In this document: positions 1 to 9,296 of the stretch, one piece after another
Layout: each line of letters opens with the position of its first letter
Numbering within the stretch: position 1 is the stretch's first letter
Assembly: GCF_030733425.1 (NCBI RefSeq)
Contig: NZ_JASHIZ010000019.1
Coordinates: 26,060-90,059, forward strand
Length of the DNA stretch: 64,000 nt
From: Roseovarius sp. MMSF_3350
GTDB taxonomy: Bacteria > Pseudomonadota > Alphaproteobacteria > Rhodobacterales > Rhodobacteraceae
Reading direction: 5' to 3'
Position numbers and translations under genes: made by a program
The notes under the pieces: generated by a model
Databases searched by the model: none
What the model saw: only the letters and a program-made list of their open reading frames with translations
Told to the model about the DNA's origin: nothing

Positions 1-358
1 CAGGGGATCTGCCTTAACGATTGGCCCCAATTCTTGTGGCTACCTCACCGCGGGAACCATCAAGTAACTTAAAGTTAATTGACCCGCAATAATTTCTCGT
101 TTGTCAGCTCAAGTGAGCGCTGCAAGCATGTCACATAGTTAGTAAAGCTGCGTTACTCGATTCTCGAAAACGACAAAGTGAGGCTACGCAGCCAGTGCGA
201 AACCAGGGGATTAGTATTGATTTGAAGGAAATAACAAAGGTTCTGTTTGTCCAAAAGTCCGGCCCAAACTCTCGAAGTTTTCCTACCACAAGGTGGGTGC
301 CGTGATGCGTGACTGACAGTTGTATCCCCGAATGAAAACCCAATTGGAAACACGGAAC
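1..358. other. Intergenic region, no gene recognised
   Basis: I see no coding region I can support here. Short open frames on the minus strand have no recognisable motif. The stretch ends at the aldehyde dehydrogenase start and presumably holds its promoter, but I could not pick a convincing -35/-10 pair. Confidence 0.5.
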
Positions 359-1801
359 ATGACCTACTCAGACGTCCAGCTCTATATTGGTGGCGCATGG
401 CGCCCAGGCGGTGCTGGTGACACGATTGATGTGGTAAATCCTGCGACCGAGAAGGTAATAGGCACTGTTGCCAGTGCTACGCACGCCGATCTAGAGGCAG
501 CGCTTGAAGCAGCGCAACTCGGATTTGATGATTGGAGCCGCCGCTCGGTCCACGAACGGTCGGCAATATTGCGCAAAGCTGCCCACTTATTAGGAGAAAG
601 GGCAGAACGGATCGCCGAGATCCTGACTTTGGAACAGGGTAAGCCACTGCGGCAGGCAAAGTCTGAGGTGCTTGCCGGGGTCGAGATGATTGAATGGTGC
701 GCCGAGGAGGCCCGCCGGACGTATGGATTGGTTATTCCCGCTCGCAGTCCCGGCGTGTTTCAGGTCACGCTGAAAGAACCGATAGGGCCGGTTGCAGCCT
801 TCGCCCCTTGGAATTTTCCAATCAACCAATGCGTCCGAAAGCTGGCCGCGGGTTTAGCTGCTGGATGCTCCTTTGTGTTGAAGGGTCCCGAGGACACCCC
901 GGGATCGCCCGCCGAACTCGTGCGCGCCTTTGTCGATGCGGGAGTTCCCGGGGCCGCTATCAACTTAGTTTTCGGCGATCCTCCGTTGATTTCCGGCCAT
1001 CTGATTCCGCACCCCGTGGTTCGCAAAGTTAGTTTCACCGGGTCGACTGAGGTGGGGCGCTACCTGGGGGCATTGGCAGCCAGCCACATGAAACGCATCA
1101 CTATGGAACTGGGTGGGCATGCGCCGGTCATTATCACCGAAGACGCGGATCTTGACGTAGCCGTCGAGTTGATGATTCAGCAGAAGTTCCGAAATGCGGG
1201 CCAAGTCTGTACCTCGCCTACGCGCTTTATAGTCCAGGAAGCAATATTTGACCGCTATGTTGACATGTTCGTCGAGAAAGCCGCGGCGCTGGTGGTGGGC
1301 GACGGACATGATCCGATCAGCCAAATGGGACCGTTGATAAACCAGCGCAGGATAGATTCTATAAGGTGCTTGATCGAAGATGCCGTCTCCGCAGGAGGGA
1401 ACCTTCGTACCGGCGGAAACCGCATCGCCAATAAGGGGTATTTCTTTGCGCCTACTATTGTGACCGACGTCCCGGTCACGGCCCGCATTATGAATGAGGA
1501 GCCGTTCGGCCCAGTCGCTTTGATCAACCGCTATCGAACGCTGGACGAAGCCCTAGCTGAGGCAAACCGTCTGAATTATGGGCTAGCATCCTATGCATTC
1601 TCCGATAACGCTGCGACAGTCGCACGACTGAAGCATGGCATTTCAGCGGGTATGCTCAGCATCAATCATCTCGGGCTAGCACTTCCCGAACTTCCCTTTG
1701 GCGGAATCGGTGATTCCGGTGTGGGAACCGAAGGCGGGTCGGAGGTAGTTGCGCAATTTTTGGAAACTAAGATCGTAACCCAGTTACTAGGGAGAAAATA
1801 A
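359..1801 (+). CDS. NAD(P)-dependent aldehyde dehydrogenase (succinate-semialdehyde-dehydrogenase-like)
   Basis: This protein of about 480 residues should oxidise an aldehyde to its carboxylic acid with NAD(P)+ in the cytoplasm. Visible landmarks are the cofactor-binding stretch FTGSTEVG (about residues 226-233), the general-base glutamate in ELGGHAP (about E250), the catalytic cysteine in NAGQVCTSP (about C284) and the lysine in VLKGPEDTPGS (about K175), all in the usual order. The length is normal for the superfamily. An upstream in-frame start at 320 and an ATG at 332 exist, but the ATG at 359 gives the normal N-terminus (MTYSDVQLYIGG). It lies 50 bases before a TRAP transporter and a GMC alcohol dehydrogenase, so it probably removes the aldehyde made by the latter. 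The exact substrate cannot be told from sequence. Confidence 0.9.
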   Translation: MTYSDVQLYIGGAWRPGGAGDTIDVVNPATEKVIGTVASATHADLEAALEAAQLGFDDWSRRSVHERSAILRKAAHLLGERAERIAEILTLEQGKPLRQAKSEVLAGVEMIEWCAEEARRTYGLVIPARSPGVFQVTLKEPIGPVAAFAPWNFPINQCVRKLAAGLAAGCSFVLKGPEDTPGSPAELVRAFVDAGVPGAAINLVFGDPPLISGHLIPHPVVRKVSFTGSTEVGRYLGALAASHMKRITMELGGHAPVIITEDADLDVAVELMIQQKFRNAGQVCTSPTRFIVQEAIFDRYVDMFVEKAAALVVGDGHDPISQMGPLINQRRIDSIRCLIEDAVSAGGNLRTGGNRIANKGYFFAPTIVTDVPVTARIMNEEPFGPVALINRYRTLDEALAEANRLNYGLASYAFSDNAATVARLKHGISAGMLSINHLGLALPELPFGGIGDSGVGTEGGSEVVAQFLETKIVTQLLGRK

Positions 1802-1851
1802 GACGTTTACTGCGTCGCAGAACTGCAAAATTACAAAGTAGGGAGGAAGAC

Positions 1852-2886
1852 ATGAAAATCACAATGAAGCCGATTGCTTGGAGTGCAATTGCGGCGGTCG
1901 CGGCTTTCGGCTCAATCGAGGCTAGTGCCTCAGAGGTCGAATGGAGTATGCAAACTTATGCCAGTACCGGTATGTCCGAATATAACACGCTGGTCACAAA
2001 TTTTGCCCAGAAAGTTGAAAAGGCGTCTGGCGGCCGAATGAGTATCCGGGTTTTCCCTGCGGGCCAAGTGGTGTCTTCGGCCGAGGTGCCCGAAGCGGTG
2101 CGGGCCGGGGCTCTGGATCTCGGAAGCACCTTCATGCTTTATTACGCAAGCAAAGAACCGGCTTTCCAAGGAGTCAATGAATGGCCCGCTGGACTCGAGC
2201 GTCAGCAAGCACTCGACTGGTTTTATTCTGGCGGGGGCAAAGAGTTACTGCGACCGGTGGCCGAGCGACATAACCTGTATTACCTCGGCGTCACGACATT
2301 GTTGGGCGAAAACATCTGGTCCAACAAGAAGATCGTGGGCCTCAGCGATCTCAACGGACTTAAAATACGAAGCTCCGGCTTGACAGCCGAGTCCCTTGCT
2401 AAGCTAGGCGCTTCGCCGGTCAATATCTCGTCTGAAGACATTTACACTGCCATGCAGCGCGGAACTATCGACGCGTTCGAATTCGTATCAACGCCCGTGC
2501 ACTTTGGCTTTGGTTTGCACGAAGTAACAGAATTCGTGGTCTACCCGAAGTTCACTAAGGGTGGCTCATCGGATTGGATAGTCAACTTGGACTCCTGGAA
2601 CGCGTTACCAGACGATCTCAAAGTGATCGTCGACCATGCGCTACGCTCGGCAAGTCAGGAATTTTTTGTTCAATCGCGCCTGGACGAAAGCAAGATTGAG
2701 CAAGAACTCAGAGATGCCGGGATCGAATTCGTCACCTGGCCCGACGGCGATCTCGAAAATTTCCAGAAAATCCGATATGAGGTCGTGCGCGAAAAATACT
2801 CGCCTGCGTCGGAAGAGTTTCGCAGAATCCAGGAGTCTCGCATGAACTTCTTGGCAGACCTCGGCTATAGCGTCGAAGCCCCCTGA
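1852..2886 (+). CDS. dctP: TRAP transporter periplasmic solute-binding protein (DctP family)
   Basis: This 344-residue protein is the periplasmic receptor of a TRAP (ATP-independent, sodium-driven) importer, usually for organic acids. A Sec signal peptide is visible: basic start, then an Ala-rich hydrophobic stretch ending near ASAS (residues 24-27). The mature part has the DctP-fold features GLKIRSSGLTAESLAKLGASPV-type ligand region and a TAMQRGTIDAFE motif, in which the conserved arginine normally contacts a carboxylate ligand. A strong ribosome-binding site (GGGAGGAAG) precedes the ATG. It is followed by dctQ and dctM, so all three subunits are present. The ligand is not known; the neighbouring alcohol and aldehyde dehydrogenases suggest an oxidisable compound. 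Confidence 0.9.
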   Translation: MKITMKPIAWSAIAAVAAFGSIEASASEVEWSMQTYASTGMSEYNTLVTNFAQKVEKASGGRMSIRVFPAGQVVSSAEVPEAVRAGALDLGSTFMLYYASKEPAFQGVNEWPAGLERQQALDWFYSGGGKELLRPVAERHNLYYLGVTTLLGENIWSNKKIVGLSDLNGLKIRSSGLTAESLAKLGASPVNISSEDIYTAMQRGTIDAFEFVSTPVHFGFGLHEVTEFVVYPKFTKGGSSDWIVNLDSWNALPDDLKVIVDHALRSASQEFFVQSRLDESKIEQELRDAGIEFVTWPDGDLENFQKIRYEVVREKYSPASEEFRRIQESRMNFLADLGYSVEAP

Positions 2887-2970
2887 AGACAGCCCTGATC
2901 TATTACAGAAGAATAAATCGGTTCGGGTCACAATCAGCCTGGGCCGATCAGTCTGAGGGGAGACAAGACG

Positions 2971-3501
2971 ATGCTGAAATTGATGTATTCGATAGATAAG
3001 GTTTCGAGATACTTGTCATATCTTGCAGCACTGGCACTGATCGTGGGCGTGATCGCATCGTGTTACGAAGTATTTGTGCGATACATACTTTCAAAACCTA
3101 CCTTATGGTCGGGGGAGTTGGTGCAGATCTTATTCGGCGCGATCTTTCTGCTTTGCGTGGGAGACAACATCCGAACTCGTAGTCATGTCGCCATAGATTT
3201 TGTTCAAAGCCTGTTGTCTTCTACCGCCAAGAATATCCTCGGGGCGAGCGTCTACTTTATTCTGTGTATCTACGCTGCGATATTTCTATCGGTCGTGTGG
3301 AAACGTTCTTGGGATTCCATCTTGATTCTTGAGACTTCGAACACGCCTTGGGATCCGCCCATCTGGCCGCAGTCCGTGCTACTGTTGGTCGCGGTGGCGT
3401 CGTTGTTTTTCCAGTCGCTGATCGGTGTAGTCAGGATCCTCAAGGGGACAGACCCAGACTTTCAGAATAACGACACCGAAACTGAACCGGAAAAGAGATA
3501 A
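2971..3501 (+). CDS. dctQ: TRAP transporter small membrane subunit (DctQ family)
   Basis: This 176-residue membrane protein is the small subunit of a TRAP importer, which couples the large permease to the binding protein. About four hydrophobic segments are visible (roughly residues 15-35, 47-67, 88-108 and 130-150). The stretch WSGELVQILFG, followed by RTRSHVAIDFV, is typical of DctQ. It lies 84 bases after dctP and 4 bases before dctM, which supports one transcript. Size is normal for the family. Confidence 0.88.
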   Translation: MLKLMYSIDKVSRYLSYLAALALIVGVIASCYEVFVRYILSKPTLWSGELVQILFGAIFLLCVGDNIRTRSHVAIDFVQSLLSSTAKNILGASVYFILCIYAAIFLSVVWKRSWDSILILETSNTPWDPPIWPQSVLLLVAVASLFFQSLIGVVRILKGTDPDFQNNDTETEPEKR

Positions 3502-3505
3502 AACC

Positions 3506-4813
3506 ATGGACGCTTCGGTTATAACACTTTTGCTTTTTGTTTCTTTGATTTGCGTACTGTTTATGAGTGTGCCGATCGCCTTCGGCATCGGCATAGTTTC
3601 ACTTACTTTCGGTTATTTCATTTGGGGCCCAGCTTCAATCTTCATACTGGCTAGCCAGGTGTTTGCGGGGATGCAAAATCCTTCATTGGTTTCACTGCCC
3701 TTCTTCATGTTTATGGCGGCGCTACTTGTACGAAGCGGGATTGCCGACGATCTCTATGATGCGATGTACATGCTAATCGGCAAGTTCCGAGGCGGGTTGG
3801 CGATAGGTACAATCTTCGTCTGCGCAGGGATCGGATGTATGTCGGGGGTCAGCGCCGTCGGTGTTTTGACGTCGACGAAGATCGCACTCCCCGCAATGCT
3901 GCGACGGAACTACGATGAAAAAATGTCGCTAGGAGTCATCATGGCAGGAGGCGCGCTAGGACAACTGTTTCCACCCAGTGTTCTAGCAATAGTTTACGGC
4001 GGTCTTTCAGGTGTTTCAGTTGGCAAAATGTTTGCTGTCGGTCTATCGACGGGAGCGGTAATGGTAATCTGCCTTGTAGCCTATGTGTCCATCCGTTGCT
4101 GGCTGGACAAAGATCTTTGCCCTGCAGCGTCGGACGATACACGCGAAAAGACCCCCCCGAAGTTGCGGATGCGGACCTACGCTCGCACCTTGCCGTCCAT
4201 TCTGGTGGTTTTGGCCGTTCTGGGCTCGATGCTAGCGGGTATCGCCACTCCAACCGAAGCCGCGGCCATCGGTGCCGCCGTAAGCGCCGTGATTGCCCTG
4301 GCCCTACGAACTATTAATTGGAAGGGGATTTTTGATGCTGCAGTCGATGCTGCGAAGCAGACCACGATGGTTCTCTGGATCGCACTGAACTCGCTGCTAT
4401 TTGTATCGGTTTATTCCGGCATAGGTGGCGGGGATGTCGTGCATGACCTGATCGCAAGCTTAGGCGTCACGCCCGGCGTCGTTACTGCGACGATGCTGCT
4501 AATCGTTTTTTTCTTGGGCTTCTTCGTAGATCCGATCGGTATCCTTTTCCTGACCATGCCTGTCTTTCTGCCGGTTCTGTCGGCGCTGAACGTTAATCTC
4601 ATCTGGGTCGGGGCGTTGACCATTCTGGTGCTTGAGACCGCGTATCTGACGCCGCCTTTTGGCTATAACATCTTCTTCTTAAAATCGGCAGCCCCTGCCT
4701 CAATCTCGTTGCGGCGGATCTACTCAGCTGCTCCGGCATTTGTGTTCATGCAATTAATGACGGTCGTGGTCTGTTTTACACTGCCCGGACTCGTTCTCTG
4801 GATTGTCACATGA
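3506..4813 (+). CDS. dctM: TRAP transporter large permease subunit (DctM family)
   Basis: This 435-residue, very hydrophobic protein is the ion-coupled permease of the TRAP importer in the inner membrane. It has about twelve hydrophobic segments and family landmarks such as GLSGVSVGKMF, the ATPTEAAAIGA stretch (near residue 250) and PFGYNIFFLKS near the C-terminus. The start lies 4 bases after dctQ and the end overlaps the next gene by 4 bases (ATGA), so dctQ, dctM and the GMC dehydrogenase are probably translationally coupled. Confidence 0.92.
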   Translation: MDASVITLLLFVSLICVLFMSVPIAFGIGIVSLTFGYFIWGPASIFILASQVFAGMQNPSLVSLPFFMFMAALLVRSGIADDLYDAMYMLIGKFRGGLAIGTIFVCAGIGCMSGVSAVGVLTSTKIALPAMLRRNYDEKMSLGVIMAGGALGQLFPPSVLAIVYGGLSGVSVGKMFAVGLSTGAVMVICLVAYVSIRCWLDKDLCPAASDDTREKTPPKLRMRTYARTLPSILVVLAVLGSMLAGIATPTEAAAIGAAVSAVIALALRTINWKGIFDAAVDAAKQTTMVLWIALNSLLFVSVYSGIGGGDVVHDLIASLGVTPGVVTATMLLIVFFLGFFVDPIGILFLTMPVFLPVLSALNVNLIWVGALTILVLETAYLTPPFGYNIFFLKSAAPASISLRRIYSAAPAFVFMQLMTVVVCFTLPGLVLWIVT

Positions 4814-6435
4814 GGGACGCATCGATAGCCAAAAACGTTCATTATGACTATGTCATTGTCGGCGCAGGATCATCTGGCTGCGCACTTGCTGAGCGCTTGA
4901 GTCGCGACGGTACGGTGCGTGTTGCGCTGCTCGAGGCAGGTAAGAGCGACAAATCTTTCTTAATCGGCATGCCATCGGGAGTACGGCTGCTCTATGAGGG
5001 CGCGGGCTTCAATTGGAAATTCCAAACCACGCCGCAATTGGAACTGGGCTCACGACAAATCTACATCCCGCGTGGTAAGGTGATTGGCGGCTCCTCATCA
5101 ATCAACTCGATGATCGCTATAAAGGGTGCTCATGTTGATTTCGAAGACTGGGCCAAGGCCGCCTCTTCCATTTGGGGAGCGGAAAATATGTTTCGGGTTC
5201 TGCGCGATATTGAGAATGCGAGTGGACTACCGACAAAGCATCGCGGTGACCGCGGATTGGAAGGCCCCATCAGATTATCGCGACGACTCATCGGGCATGA
5301 ACTTTCCGAAGCGTATATCACCTCTTGCGAGCAGGCCGGGCTCGCAAGAAACTGTGACGGCTTCAATGGTAAAAGTCAGCTCGGTGCGGGGTTCTTCGAT
5401 GTTAACATCGCGGATGGCCAGCGACATGGCGCGTCAATGTTCTTGCGAGAGGCTGCCCATCGCCAAAATCTCGTGGTTGTACCAAATCAGATCGTACGCC
5501 GAATCTATCTGGAGCAGGGTACTGCGCGAGGCGTCGTCGTACAGCAAGGCTCTGATGAAACTCTATTGCGCGCAGACAACGAGGTAATCTTGTGCGCGGG
5601 GGCGATTGGCAGCCCGCAGCTTCTGATGTTGTCGGGTATCGGGCCCTCTCAGCATTTGTACGACACTGGGGTCAAGGTCGTGGTTGATGCACCAGAAGTT
5701 GGTCAAAATCTGCGCGACCATCTTGATTGCTCAATGCGGTGGTCAACCAAGGGCGTCGATACCTTTACCAAATACTTTCGTCCTTATGAAGGGCTCGTGC
5801 ATAGCGCTCTTTCTGGTGCGCGATACCTCGCGACCGGCACCGGCAACGCAGCGACACAGGGTATTGAAGCCGGTGCGTTCTGGACCGATGGGCAGTCAGG
5901 AAATGCAGAGTTTCAGAGCCATCTTGTTCTGGCGCTTAAGTGGCCGCCACATGGAAAGCACCCCAGAAACGGCTTTGCGCTGCGCGTTTGTCAACTCAAA
6001 CCCAAAAGCGTCGGAGAGATTCGTTTGGCGTCATCGGATCCTCGCGATGCACCGCTTATTGACCCGGGGTTTCTCACCGATCCAAGAGATATCGACGCGC
6101 TTGCTGACGGTGTCGCGTTTTCCACCGAGATAATCCAAAATGGCGAAATGCAGCGGTATCTTGATCAAGCGCTTGATCACGAAGCCACAAGTTCAAATAA
6201 GAGAATTGTACACAATTGGATTCGGAAGACAGCCGAAACCGTTTATCATCCCGTTGGCACGTGTCGGATGGGGGATGACACTAACTCAGTTGTGGATAGT
6301 TCGCTTCGGGTGCGGGGCGTAGAAAATCTGCGTGTTGCTGATGCGGCGATTATGCCAACTATTCCAAGAGGAAACACAAATTTAATCTGTATGGCTATTG
6401 GCGTAATTGCGGCCGAAATAATTCTTTCTCGGTAA
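4810..6435 (+). CDS. GMC-family FAD-dependent oxidoreductase (choline/alcohol dehydrogenase-like)
   Basis: This 541-residue flavoprotein should oxidise an alcohol to an aldehyde. The N-terminal FAD-binding signature GAGSSG lies at residues 18-23, the second GMC signature (PRGKVIGGSSSINSM) near residue 80, and the active-site histidine in YHPVGT at about H480, with the partner asparagine in PRGNTN (about N522). Length is normal for bacterial choline-dehydrogenase-like GMC enzymes. Overlap with dctM by ATGA shows that uptake and oxidation are coupled. With the upstream aldehyde dehydrogenase, a chain import - alcohol to aldehyde - aldehyde to acid is likely. The substrate could be choline, a polyol or another alcohol. 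Sequence alone cannot decide. Confidence 0.9.
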   Translation: MRDASIAKNVHYDYVIVGAGSSGCALAERLSRDGTVRVALLEAGKSDKSFLIGMPSGVRLLYEGAGFNWKFQTTPQLELGSRQIYIPRGKVIGGSSSINSMIAIKGAHVDFEDWAKAASSIWGAENMFRVLRDIENASGLPTKHRGDRGLEGPIRLSRRLIGHELSEAYITSCEQAGLARNCDGFNGKSQLGAGFFDVNIADGQRHGASMFLREAAHRQNLVVVPNQIVRRIYLEQGTARGVVVQQGSDETLLRADNEVILCAGAIGSPQLLMLSGIGPSQHLYDTGVKVVVDAPEVGQNLRDHLDCSMRWSTKGVDTFTKYFRPYEGLVHSALSGARYLATGTGNAATQGIEAGAFWTDGQSGNAEFQSHLVLALKWPPHGKHPRNGFALRVCQLKPKSVGEIRLASSDPRDAPLIDPGFLTDPRDIDALADGVAFSTEIIQNGEMQRYLDQALDHEATSSNKRIVHNWIRKTAETVYHPVGTCRMGDDTNSVVDSSLRVRGVENLRVADAAIMPTIPRGNTNLICMAIGVIAAEIILSR

Positions 6436-6627
6436 CGTACCGAATGGCCGTTTTTGCCAATCATGAAAATGTGATCTTTAGCGCTAATTGGCGCGCTTTC
6501 TTTAGCGATGAGTAGCACGCATGCATAATCGGAGAGTGTCGCTTAGCGTGGTGACCTAATGGGATGAACTGCCTTCCCACCAACCCGCTGCTACTGTGGC
6601 GGGCATAGGTGGAGAGAGGAGCATCTG

Positions 6628-6745
6628 ATGGACATCAAGGTTCTGGGCATTGATTTGGGCAAGACCGTTTGCAGTCTTGCCGGGCTGGATGAAGCGGGAG
6701 CGGTCGTGTTTCGCAAACGCCTTCAGCGGCATCTGCTGCTGGGCT
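6628..6745 (+). pseudogene. N-terminal fragment of an IS110-family transposase
   Basis: The ATG at 6628, with GAGAGGAG just upstream, starts a reading frame MDIKVLGIDLGKTVCSLAG, which matches the beginning of IS110-type DEDD transposases (the first catalytic Asp lies in GIDLGKT). After about 40 residues (KRLQRHLLLGF) the similarity stops and sequence belonging to an IS66 element begins, read on the other strand. The transposase is therefore truncated. It differs from the IS110 copy at 7446-10858 and must come from another element. The junction position is approximate. Confidence 0.6.
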
Positions 6746-6763
6746 TTCGTAACCACCCGGTTT

Positions 6764-7060
6764 CTACCGCAGCGGTTGGTCCTTGACGCGGGCGATGATG
6801 TCGGGCTCGCCGACAAAGTCCTCGAGGAAGCTGTGCCATGCCTCGACCGAGACTCTCGCAGACAGGAGCATGTCGCGGATTTCGTCGATTACGTCATCCG
6901 TGAGGGCCGTGATGTAGTCTTCGCGGCCGATGTGGACGCTGTCGATGTTGACATAGGAGAGATTGTCGTCGTTGCTGACGATGGCCTCCAGAAGCTCCAT
7001 ATCCTCGCCCAGCAGGGTGGCAACATGGCCGACCGAGCAGACATATGTCGTGGCTGCCAT
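6764..7060 (-). CDS. Small IS66-associated protein of unknown function
   Basis: This frame of about 98 residues starts MAATTYVCSV and its ATG overlaps the stop of the IS66 transposase fragment (TGATG at 7060). The protein is acidic, with a predicted alpha/beta character, and has no catalytic motif I recognise. Its tight coupling to the tnpC end suggests that it is a passenger of that IS66-type element. An alternative upstream start at 7105 would lie inside tnpC and is less likely. Whether it is expressed is doubtful, because the element is truncated on its 5' side. Confidence 0.5.
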   Translation of the reverse strand: MAATTYVCSVGHVATLLGEDMELLEAIVSNDDNLSYVNIDSVHIGREDYITALTDDVIDEIRDMLLSARVSVEAWHSFLEDFVGEPDIIARVKDQPLR

Positions 7061-7445
7061 CAGGCGACCTCGCTGCGGGGGTGGACTGCAGCCTTCCAGT
7101 TCCACGGCAGCAGTTCGTCGAGCCTATTGATCTTGTGATCGTGGATGCGGTCGAGCACGTCCGCCAGATAGGCCTGCGGGTAGAGTCCGTTCATCTTGGC
7201 GGTTTCGATCAGCGTCATGGCGCGGGCCAGGGTTTCACCGCCGGTGTCGGCGCCGGCGAAGAGCCAGTTTTTCCGACCGATACCGATGGGGCGCATTGCC
7301 CGTTCAGGGGCGTTGTTGTCGATAGCGACGTGGCCATCTTCCAGGAACAGGATGATGGAGGGCCAGCGGCTGAGCGCATAACGGAAGGCTTTCGCCAGGT
7401 CGCCCTTGCCCGGTATGCGGGTCAACTGCGCTTCGGCACACTGGA
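7060..7445 (-). pseudogene. tnpC: C-terminal fragment of an IS66-family transposase (TnpC)
   Basis: The C-terminal part of an IS66 DDE transposase is clear: SIILFLEDGHVAIDNNAPERAMRPIGIGRKN-type sequence with the conserved acidic DNN...ERAMRP region and LFAGADTGGE, then the C-terminal MNGLYPQAYLADVLDRI and DELLPWNW. The N-terminal two thirds are missing. Upstream (around 7445) the sequence switches to an IS110 transposase read on the plus strand, so this copy cannot be active. A second IS66 fragment with a related C-terminus lies at 21528-22061. Confidence 0.8.
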
Positions 7446-7685
7446 GATCGGCGCCGTTCAGTTCTTTCACGATCCGCTGGTGACCGGGACCGCCGACATT
7501 CAGGAACTGTCGAAGACCCACGAGATCGTCTCGCGTTCGAAGACCGAGCTTTGGCATCGCATCCTGACGCATTATCTGCCGCTCTACTTCCCGGAGGCCG
7601 AACGATTTCATCGGAACTCCAGAACCGACTGGTTTCTGGCGTTCCTCGAGGAGTATCCATCACCACAAATGATCACGGCGATGAG

Positions 7686-7690
7686 CCGGG
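7686..7690. repeat. Left copy of the 5-bp IS21 target duplication (CCGGG)
   Basis: CCGGG here and at 10201-10205 directly flank the IS21 ends. Dropping the element and one copy rejoins the interrupted IS110 transposase frame, which confirms both the boundaries and the duplication. Confidence 0.85.
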
Positions 7691-7808
7691 TGAGAACGGC
7701 GGTGCGAAAGTCGGCCACGGTAGCGGCGGGATGAGCCTGCTGCGGGCGGCGTAAAAGTCGGCCACCTTTACCCTTTCTGGCGACAGGGAGGGCGGGAGGT
7801 TTTTCACC

Positions 7809-9296
7809 GTGGATTTGTATCGGAAAGTTTGGCTGGCTTGTGCTGAGGGCATGAGCCAGCGAGAAGCGGCGCGGCATTTCAACATTTCTCGCGACAGCGT
7901 AGCTAAGATGATGGCGTTCTCGGTTCCGCCTGGATATCGACGAACGGCACCGGTCAAGCGACCAAAGCTGGATGCCTTCACCGGCATCATAGACGGTTGG
8001 CTGGACAGCGATCGGGAGATCCATCGCAAGCAGCGCCACACGGCGAAGCGTGTGTTCGAGCGGCTCCGCGAAGAGCACGGGTTCACCGGCGGCTACACGA
8101 TCGTGAAGGATTACATGCGTCAGCGCGAACGGCGCGGCCGCGAGATGTTCGTGCCGCTGGCGCATCCGCCCGGGCACGCCCAGGCCGACTTCGGCGAGGC
8201 GGTGGTTGTCGTCGACGGTGTTGAGCAGAAGGCACACTTCTTCGTCATGGATCTGCCGCACAGCGAAGGCTGCTTCGTGCGAGCCTATCCGGCGGCCACC
8301 GCCGAGGCTTGGGTCGATGGCCATATCCACGCCTTTGCCTTCTTCGGCAAGGTGCCGATCTCGATCCTGTACGACAACGACCGCTGCTTGGTTGCGAAGA
8401 TCCTGCCGGACGGAACGCGCAAGCGGGCGACGCTCTTCAGCGGGTTCCTGTCACATTACCTGTTCCGTGATCGATACGGCCGTCCCGGCAAAGGCAACGA
8501 CAAGGGCAACGCGGAGGGCCTGGTCGGCTATTCCCGGCGCAACTTCATGGTGCCGATCCCGCGGTTTGCTTCTTGGGACGCGTTCAACTCCGATCTGGAG
8601 GAGCAGTGCCGCAAACGCCAGTCGGATGTCCTGCGGGGGCAATCCGAGACCATCGGAGACCGGCTCGCGCGGGATCTGGCGGCGATGTCCGAACTCCCCG
8701 CTGCGCCGTTCGATGCCTGTGATCAGGCGACCGGACGGGTCAGCTCCCAGGCGCTGGTGCGCTACAAGACCAATGATTACTCGGTGCCGGTCGCCTACGG
8801 CCACCGTGACGTCTGGATCAGGGGCTATGTCGACGTGGTCGTGATCGGCTGCGGTGGCGAGGTGATCGCACGCCATCCCCGCTGCCACGACCGTGAGGAC
8901 ATGGTCTTTGATCCGGTGCATTACCTTCCGCTCATCGAGCAAAAGATCAACGCTCTGGACCAGGCGGCGCCCCTGGTTGAATGGGACCTGCCGTCTGAGT
9001 TCGCGACCCTGCGCCGCCTGATGGAAGCGCGGATGATAAAGGCCGGGCGCCGCGAGTATGTTCAGGTTCTGCGCCTGCTCGAGACCTTCGGCATCGATGA
9101 CCTCCACGCCGCGGTGAAGAGGGCCCTGCAATTGGGGGCGGTCGGCTTTGATGCGGTCAAGCACCTCGTGCTCTGTCACGTCGAGAAGCGGCCGCCGAAG
9201 CTCGACCTCGACGTCTACCCCTACCTGCCACGCGCGCATGTCGAGACGACCTCGGTCGCCAGCTACATGGCCCTGACGTCGGAGGCGGCGGAATGA
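7809..9296 (+). CDS. istA: IS21-family transposase IstA
   Basis: This 495-residue DDE transposase catalyses IS21 transposition together with IstB. An N-terminal helix-turn-helix is visible (SQREAARHFNISRDSVAKM, residues 17-35). The catalytic core includes QADFGEAVVVVDG (first Asp, near residue 125), an ILYDNDRCLV stretch (second Asp) and GNDKGNAEGLVGYSRRNF, which holds the glutamate. The C-terminal Mu-type region is also present. It begins with GTG at 7809. Its stop overlaps istB by ATGA. Length is normal for the family and I see no frameshift. Confidence 0.92.
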   Translation: MDLYRKVWLACAEGMSQREAARHFNISRDSVAKMMAFSVPPGYRRTAPVKRPKLDAFTGIIDGWLDSDREIHRKQRHTAKRVFERLREEHGFTGGYTIVKDYMRQRERRGREMFVPLAHPPGHAQADFGEAVVVVDGVEQKAHFFVMDLPHSEGCFVRAYPAATAEAWVDGHIHAFAFFGKVPISILYDNDRCLVAKILPDGTRKRATLFSGFLSHYLFRDRYGRPGKGNDKGNAEGLVGYSRRNFMVPIPRFASWDAFNSDLEEQCRKRQSDVLRGQSETIGDRLARDLAAMSELPAAPFDACDQATGRVSSQALVRYKTNDYSVPVAYGHRDVWIRGYVDVVVIGCGGEVIARHPRCHDREDMVFDPVHYLPLIEQKINALDQAAPLVEWDLPSEFATLRRLMEARMIKAGRREYVQVLRLLETFGIDDLHAAVKRALQLGAVGFDAVKHLVLCHVEKRPPKLDLDVYPYLPRAHVETTSVASYMALTSEAAE

